DNA of 9,899 nt from contig CALXSA010000045.1 of the NCBI GenBank assembly GCA_944390995.1, forward strand, positions 1 to 9,899, written 5' to 3'. Made by a program: the position numbers and the translations under genes. Source of the stretch: an uncultured Clostridia bacterium (GTDB lineage Bacteria > Bacillota_A > Clostridia > TANB77 > CAG-508). The notes under the pieces are model-generated. The model was not told the DNA's origin, did not search any database, and saw only the letters and a list, made by a program, of their open reading frames with translations. Below, in pieces: positions 6,806 to 9,899 of the stretch. The first letter of the stretch is position 1, and the number at the start of each line of letters is the position of its first letter.

Positions 6806-7282
6806 CTATTCCTCTGGTTTTACATACTCAAGAGTCCCCGGCACCATATTATCAATAAAAAGTATTCCCTCCAAATGCTCCAACTCATGACATATTGCCT
6901 GTGCCAAAAGTCCTTTTGCCTTAATTTTTATCTTCTCGCCTTTTTCATTTAAAGCTTCTGCAACAACTTCCTCGGGTCTAATCATTTTGGCATATTGGTT
7001 TGGAAAGCTTAGACAACCTTCTTCTACCTCTTGCTTCCCTTTTTGTTTTATTATAACTGGGTTTACCAGCCTTAATGGTCCATTATCGTCATATAGGTCA
7101 ATTACCACCACTCTTTTCAAAATTCCTACTTGTGGCGCTGCTAGCCCAACTCCATTGTATTTATGCATTGTCTCTATCATGTCTTCTATTAGTTCTCTAA
7201 TTTTGTCGTCTACGACTTCTACTTCTCTTGCTTTTTTTCTAAGTATTTCGTCTCCGTATTCTCTTATTTGCCTTATTGCCAC
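6806..7282 (-). CDS. def: Peptide deformylase
   Basis: Metal-dependent hydrolase (usually Fe2+) that removes the N-formyl group from nascent proteins, undoing the mark added by Fmt encoded next to it. It has 158 residues, normal for the short type 1 enzymes. The three family motifs are present: GVGLAAPQ (44-51), EGCLS with metal ligand Cys90 (88-92), and HELEH with metal ligands His132 and His136 and catalytic Glu133. One small oddity: motif 3 reads HELEH where most deformylases have HExDH. Position 135 is not a metal ligand, so activity is expected. Start: a GTG at 7282, with AAGGGGG (7291-7297) 8 nt upstream, and no in-frame ATG nearby. The priA stop is 16 bp upstream, so it belongs to the priA-def-fmt operon. 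Confidence 0.96.
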   Translation of the reverse strand: MAIRQIREYGDEILRKKAREVEVVDDKIRELIEDMIETMHKYNGVGLAAPQVGILKRVVVIDLYDDNGPLRLVNPVIIKQKGKQEVEEGCLSFPNQYAKMIRPEEVVAEALNEKGEKIKIKAKGLLAQAICHELEHLEGILFIDNMVPGTLEYVKPEE

Positions 7283-7298
7283 TTCTCTCGCCCCCTTT

Positions 7299-9555
7299 TC
7301 ATAGTGACATCATATTACTTGGATTTAACGCAATTGTTATCCTTGTATTTTTTTGTTTTAAACTATAGTACTGGTTTATTGTGTCATTAATTAATTGTAT
7401 TATTTCATCTGAAAACTTGCATTTAATAAGTATTCTCCATCTGTATTTATTTTTTATTTTATTTATTGGAGAAGGTAGAGCTTTATATAGTATTATACCT
7501 ATATTTTCTTTTATTACTCTATCTTTTAAATACTTGTGCACAGCTTCAGAGCTGTTTTTTGCTTCTTCTTCGTTTGTAGAAGTAAACCCAATTAATATTA
7601 TATCGCAAAATGGCGGATATTTCAATTGTTTTCTCATAGCAATTTCTGTATCATAAAACAATTCGTAATTTTGTTTTTTTGCACACTCGATGCTGAAATT
7701 ATCTGGGTTGTAAGTTTGAATTATAACTCTGCCCTTTTCCTTGTCCCTTCCAGCCCTACCTGCAACCTGGGTCAAAATTTGAAATGTTTTTTCATTTGCT
7801 CGAAAGTCATCTATGTTAAGACTTCCGTCAGCCGCAACAACTCCAACCAAAGTTACATTTGGAAAGTGATGCCCCTTTACTACCATTTGCGTGCCTATTA
7901 AAATATCAATATTCTCCTCTTTGAACTTTTCTAAAATTTGCTCATGCGAATTTTTCTTGCTAACAGTATCAATATCCATTCTGATTGTGCTAGCCTCTGG
8001 AAATAGCTTGTTTATCTCATATTCCAGCTTTTGCGTGCCTGTTCCAAAATACCTTATCTGGTTACTTCCGCACTCTGGGCAGGTAGAAAGCAAATTCTCC
8101 TCATACCCGCAATAGTGGCATTTTAATTTATTTGCATTGTAATGGTAGGTCAAGTTCACATTGCAATTCTTGCATTTTACTGTATATCCACAATTCCTGC
8201 ACATTACAAAGGTTGAAAAGCCACGCCTGTTCAAGTAAAGTATAGTTTGTTTTTTATCTTTTAAATTCTTCTCAATCTCCTCATATAGCCTAGTGCTTAT
8301 CATGGACTTGTTCCCTTTTGCAAGTTCCCCTCTTAAGTCTATTACCTCTATGTCAGGAAGCGTCGCGTTGTTAGCCCTATTTTTTAGCTCCAGCATAACA
8401 ATTTCGTCATTCTTTGCCCTGTAATAAGTCTCTAAATCTGGAGTAGCACTTCCCAATACCAATGGAACATTGTTCTCCCTCGCAATAAACCTGACAACCT
8501 CTTTTGCATCATACCTTGGCGTCATTTCCGACTTGTATGAGCTGTCATGCTCCTCATCAATTATAACTAGGCCTAAATTTTGCACAGGAGCAAAAATTGC
8601 AGAACGTGCGCCAATAACTATCTCCGCCTTGCCTTCCTTTATTTTGTGCCATTGGTCAAACCTCTCTCCAATTGACAACTTGCTGTGAAGCACCGCAATT
8701 TTCTCCTTGCCAAACCTGGCGATAAACCTATTTACAGTTTGAGGTGTTAGCGATATTTCTGGTACTAATAATATACTTGTTTTGTGTTCTTTTAGTGCCT
8801 TTTCTATTAACTGTAAATAAATTTCTGTCTTTCCGTGAGCCAGTAACACCATAAATTAAAAACTCCGAAAAAAGCATCTCGTCCATAGCATCACTAATTT
8901 GCGTAAAAGCATTGCTCTGCTCATCAGTCAGCTCTAGCTTTTCCGTCCTCTCAATGTCCTTGCTAAGGAAAGGGTCTCTCTCAACCTTCTTATCAACCAT
9001 TTCAGTATAGCCATTTTTGCATAAAGTATTTACAACCGCCCTTGAACTATCTGCAAACATCTCAATATCAGACACTAGAGCATCTCCATTATCAAGCAAA
9101 AACCTAAGAGTTCGCACCTGCTTATCTGACTTAACCTTTCCAGTCTCAATATCAAACTCAATCTCATCTGGCTGTTTCGCCAGTGAAACAAAATTAACAC
9201 TCTTGTCCTTCACTCTGTTTTTTTGAACCTTGCTCGTAGTCCCCGGAGGAAGCATAAGCTTAATGCAATCTGCAACATTGCAAAAATACCTTTTCGCCAT
9301 CCACTTCGCAAGCTCAAGCTCCTGCTGAGTAAGGTATATGCTCTCTATCCTCGCAATCTCTTTAACCTCATACTCTGTAGTCTGCTTTACATTTACAATA
9401 AAGCCCTCCTCCAGTGCCTTCATCCTGCCAAACGGAACCAAAACCCTCGCCCCAACAAGCTGCATTCCCTTTTCCTCATACTCAGCCGGAATTTTGTAAT
9501 CGAATATTCTATTTAAGTTTTTAACATTACTCTGTATAATAACCTCTGCTATCAT
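7299..9555 (-). pseudogene. priA: PriA primosomal helicase, reading frame broken by one extra base in the Walker A loop
   Basis: PriA reloads the replisome at stalled forks using 3'-to-5' helicase activity. The first 240 residues (from ATG 9555) carry the N-terminal DNA-binding fold and end in FLIYGVTGS. The expected next residues, GKTEIYLQLI, continue in another frame. Minus-strand bases around 8835 read GGCTCACGGAAAGACA; removing the C at 8835 restores GVTGSGKTE and one 751-codon frame. As it stands the first frame adds about 35 foreign residues and stops at 8728-8730. The second frame, open from 8852 to 7299, holds the rest: DEEH (Walker B), eight zinc-binding Cys in CxxC pairs (C..CRNC, CKNC, CHYC, CPEC), GTQMVVKGHHFP and QVAGRAGR. 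All other motifs are intact, so the break is recent or a sequencing/assembly error. Start supported by AGGGTGG (9559-9565). First gene of the priA-def-fmt operon. Confidence 0.9.
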
Positions 9556-9633
9556 ATTCCACCCTGTTCTATTTTTGTTTAAAGCTGTTTTTAGGGACGG
9601 AGCCAAAAAACAACTTTTTGCCATATGCTTACA

Positions 9634-9647
9634 GTTAGAATTCTAAC
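9634..9647. promoter_or_regulatory. 14-bp perfect palindrome in the priA leader, possible operator
   Basis: GTTAGAATTCTAAC is a perfect inverted repeat without spacer. It lies 16 bp downstream of the priA -10 hexamer, around +10 to +23 of the predicted transcript, a position where a bound repressor would block transcription. It could also be chance in A/T-rich DNA. Confidence 0.35.
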
Positions 9648-9662
9648 CCAACATTTGCAACT

Positions 9663-9692
9663 ATTATACCACATGCACTAGAAATAAAACAA
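9663..9692 (-). promoter_or_regulatory. Extended -10 promoter for the priA-def-fmt operon
   Basis: On the minus strand TTGTTT (9687-9692), an 18-base spacer and TATAAT (9663-9668), with TG one base upstream of the -10 (TGGTATAAT). Predicted start near 9656, leader about 100 nt. Its -35 overlaps the T-rich tail of the terminator-like hairpin of the upstream transcript (9695-9723). Confidence 0.7.
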
Positions 9693-9694
9693 GT

Positions 9695-9723
9695 AGGAGA
9701 CCGACGTTTTGTGCTGGTCTCCT
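9695..9723 (-). terminator. Rho-independent terminator-like hairpin ending the upstream minus-strand transcript
   Basis: Perfect 8-bp arms AGGAGACC (9695-9702) and GGTCTCCT (9716-9723) with a 13-nt loop. Read on the minus strand the stem is followed by ACTTGTTTTATTTC, a T-rich tail. It fits the 3' end of the structured RNA upstream and would insulate the priA promoter. Confidence 0.6.
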
Positions 9724-9899
9724 TATAGGTTTTAGATAAAGCAATTTCCGATGGCTTGCACAAGAGGGAAAAAACACAGTAGCACTGAAACGCTACTGTA
9801 TTGGTGTTCTAGGTGCCTTCTTGTGCAAAAGAGGGGGAGATTTCTTAATTGTTCCCGAAAGTCCTAGACTTTCTCCTTGCACAACTCGCAAAGACTACC
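9724..9899 (-). ncRNA. Highly structured non-coding RNA or leader, 3' part, family not recognised
   Basis: No gene is seen between the priA start and the window edge. This stretch is dense in inverted repeats. ACAGTAGC (9776-9783) pairs with GCTACTGT (9792-9799) around an 8-nt loop, extended to 10 bp by U-G pairing on the minus strand. TTGCACAAGA (9756-9765) pairs with TCTTGTGCAA (9819-9828) and encloses that hairpin. GAAAGTC (9857-9863) pairs with GACTTTC (9867-9873). A second TTGCACAA copy (9877-9884) can pair with the same TTGTGCAA (9821-9828), so two folds compete, with GGAGA/TCTCC (9836-9840, 9872-9876) supporting the second. Direction is inferred from the terminator-like hairpin at 9695-9723 on the minus strand. 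It could be a free regulatory RNA (6S-like shape is one thought), a riboswitch or attenuator, or the end of a longer RNA starting beyond 9899. I could not match it to tmRNA, RNase P, SRP RNA, T-box or common riboswitch signatures. Confidence 0.45.

Noticed and set aside
7273..7302. Nine-codon minus-strand ORF (ATG at 7302) overlapping the priA stop and running into def
   Set aside because: The ATGA overlap is typical of coupling, but the ORF contains the def ribosome binding site and ends just inside def. It is most simply a by-product of a tight gene junction.
8728..9624. Reading the two halves of priA as two separate intact genes
   Set aside because: The split falls within one Walker A loop, and the second half has no plausible independent start: its ATG at 8852 lies inside the loop codons and has no ribosome binding site.
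9724..9899. Assigning the structured region to RNase P RNA because of GGAGAAAGTC
   Set aside because: Only a loose resemblance to the GAGGAAAGTC element; the other conserved RNase P regions are absent.

Overview
This looks like a chromosomal segment from an AT-rich, low-GC Gram-positive bacterium, most likely a clostridial Firmicute. The reasons are the strongly A/T-biased coding, AGGAG-type ribosome binding sites, sigma-A-type promoters close to TTGACA-N17-TATAAT, TGA used as a stop, an Asp23/Gls24-family protein, and the bacterial priA-def-fmt gene order. Species-level assignment is not possible from the sequence alone. Every convincing gene lies on the minus strand, so transcription runs from high to low coordinates.

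Layout in transcription order. (1) 9695-9899 has no gene. It holds a highly structured region, probably the 3' part of a non-coding RNA or leader, ending in a terminator-like hairpin. (2) A good extended -10 promoter with a 14-bp perfect palindrome just downstream precedes priA (7299-9555). One extra base in the Walker A loop breaks the priA reading frame. (3) def (6806-7282) and fmt (5808-6791) follow with 14-16 bp gaps. Together they form the N-formylmethionine cycle: Fmt formylates initiator Met-tRNA and Def removes the formyl group. (4) A two-gene glycosyltransferase block follows: a processive-type GT2 membrane enzyme (4451-5677) with its own promoter, and a GT39/PMT-like polytopic glycosyltransferase (2847-4331). 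They are separated by a hairpin. (5) A 35-nt tandem repeat (2715-2784) sits between the GT39 gene and the next promoter. (6) Next are a P-loop/Asp23 two-domain protein (1805-2650) and a Cmk-PlsC fusion (434-1723), which joins CMP phosphorylation to phosphatidic acid synthesis. (7) A perfect consensus promoter inside the 3' end of cmk-plsC drives typA/bipA, whose first 89 codons are at 1-269, through a leader of about 150 nt with a large dyad.

Most of the window is housekeeping: replication restart, translation initiation, nucleotide and lipid precursors, and a ribosome-associated GTPase. The glycosyltransferase pair is the accessory part. The points most worth a second look are the structured RNA with mutually exclusive pairings at the right edge, the single-base break in priA exactly in the ATP-binding loop, the Cmk-PlsC fusion and the P-loop-Asp23 protein. 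No mobile element, CRISPR array, tRNA or rRNA was recognised.
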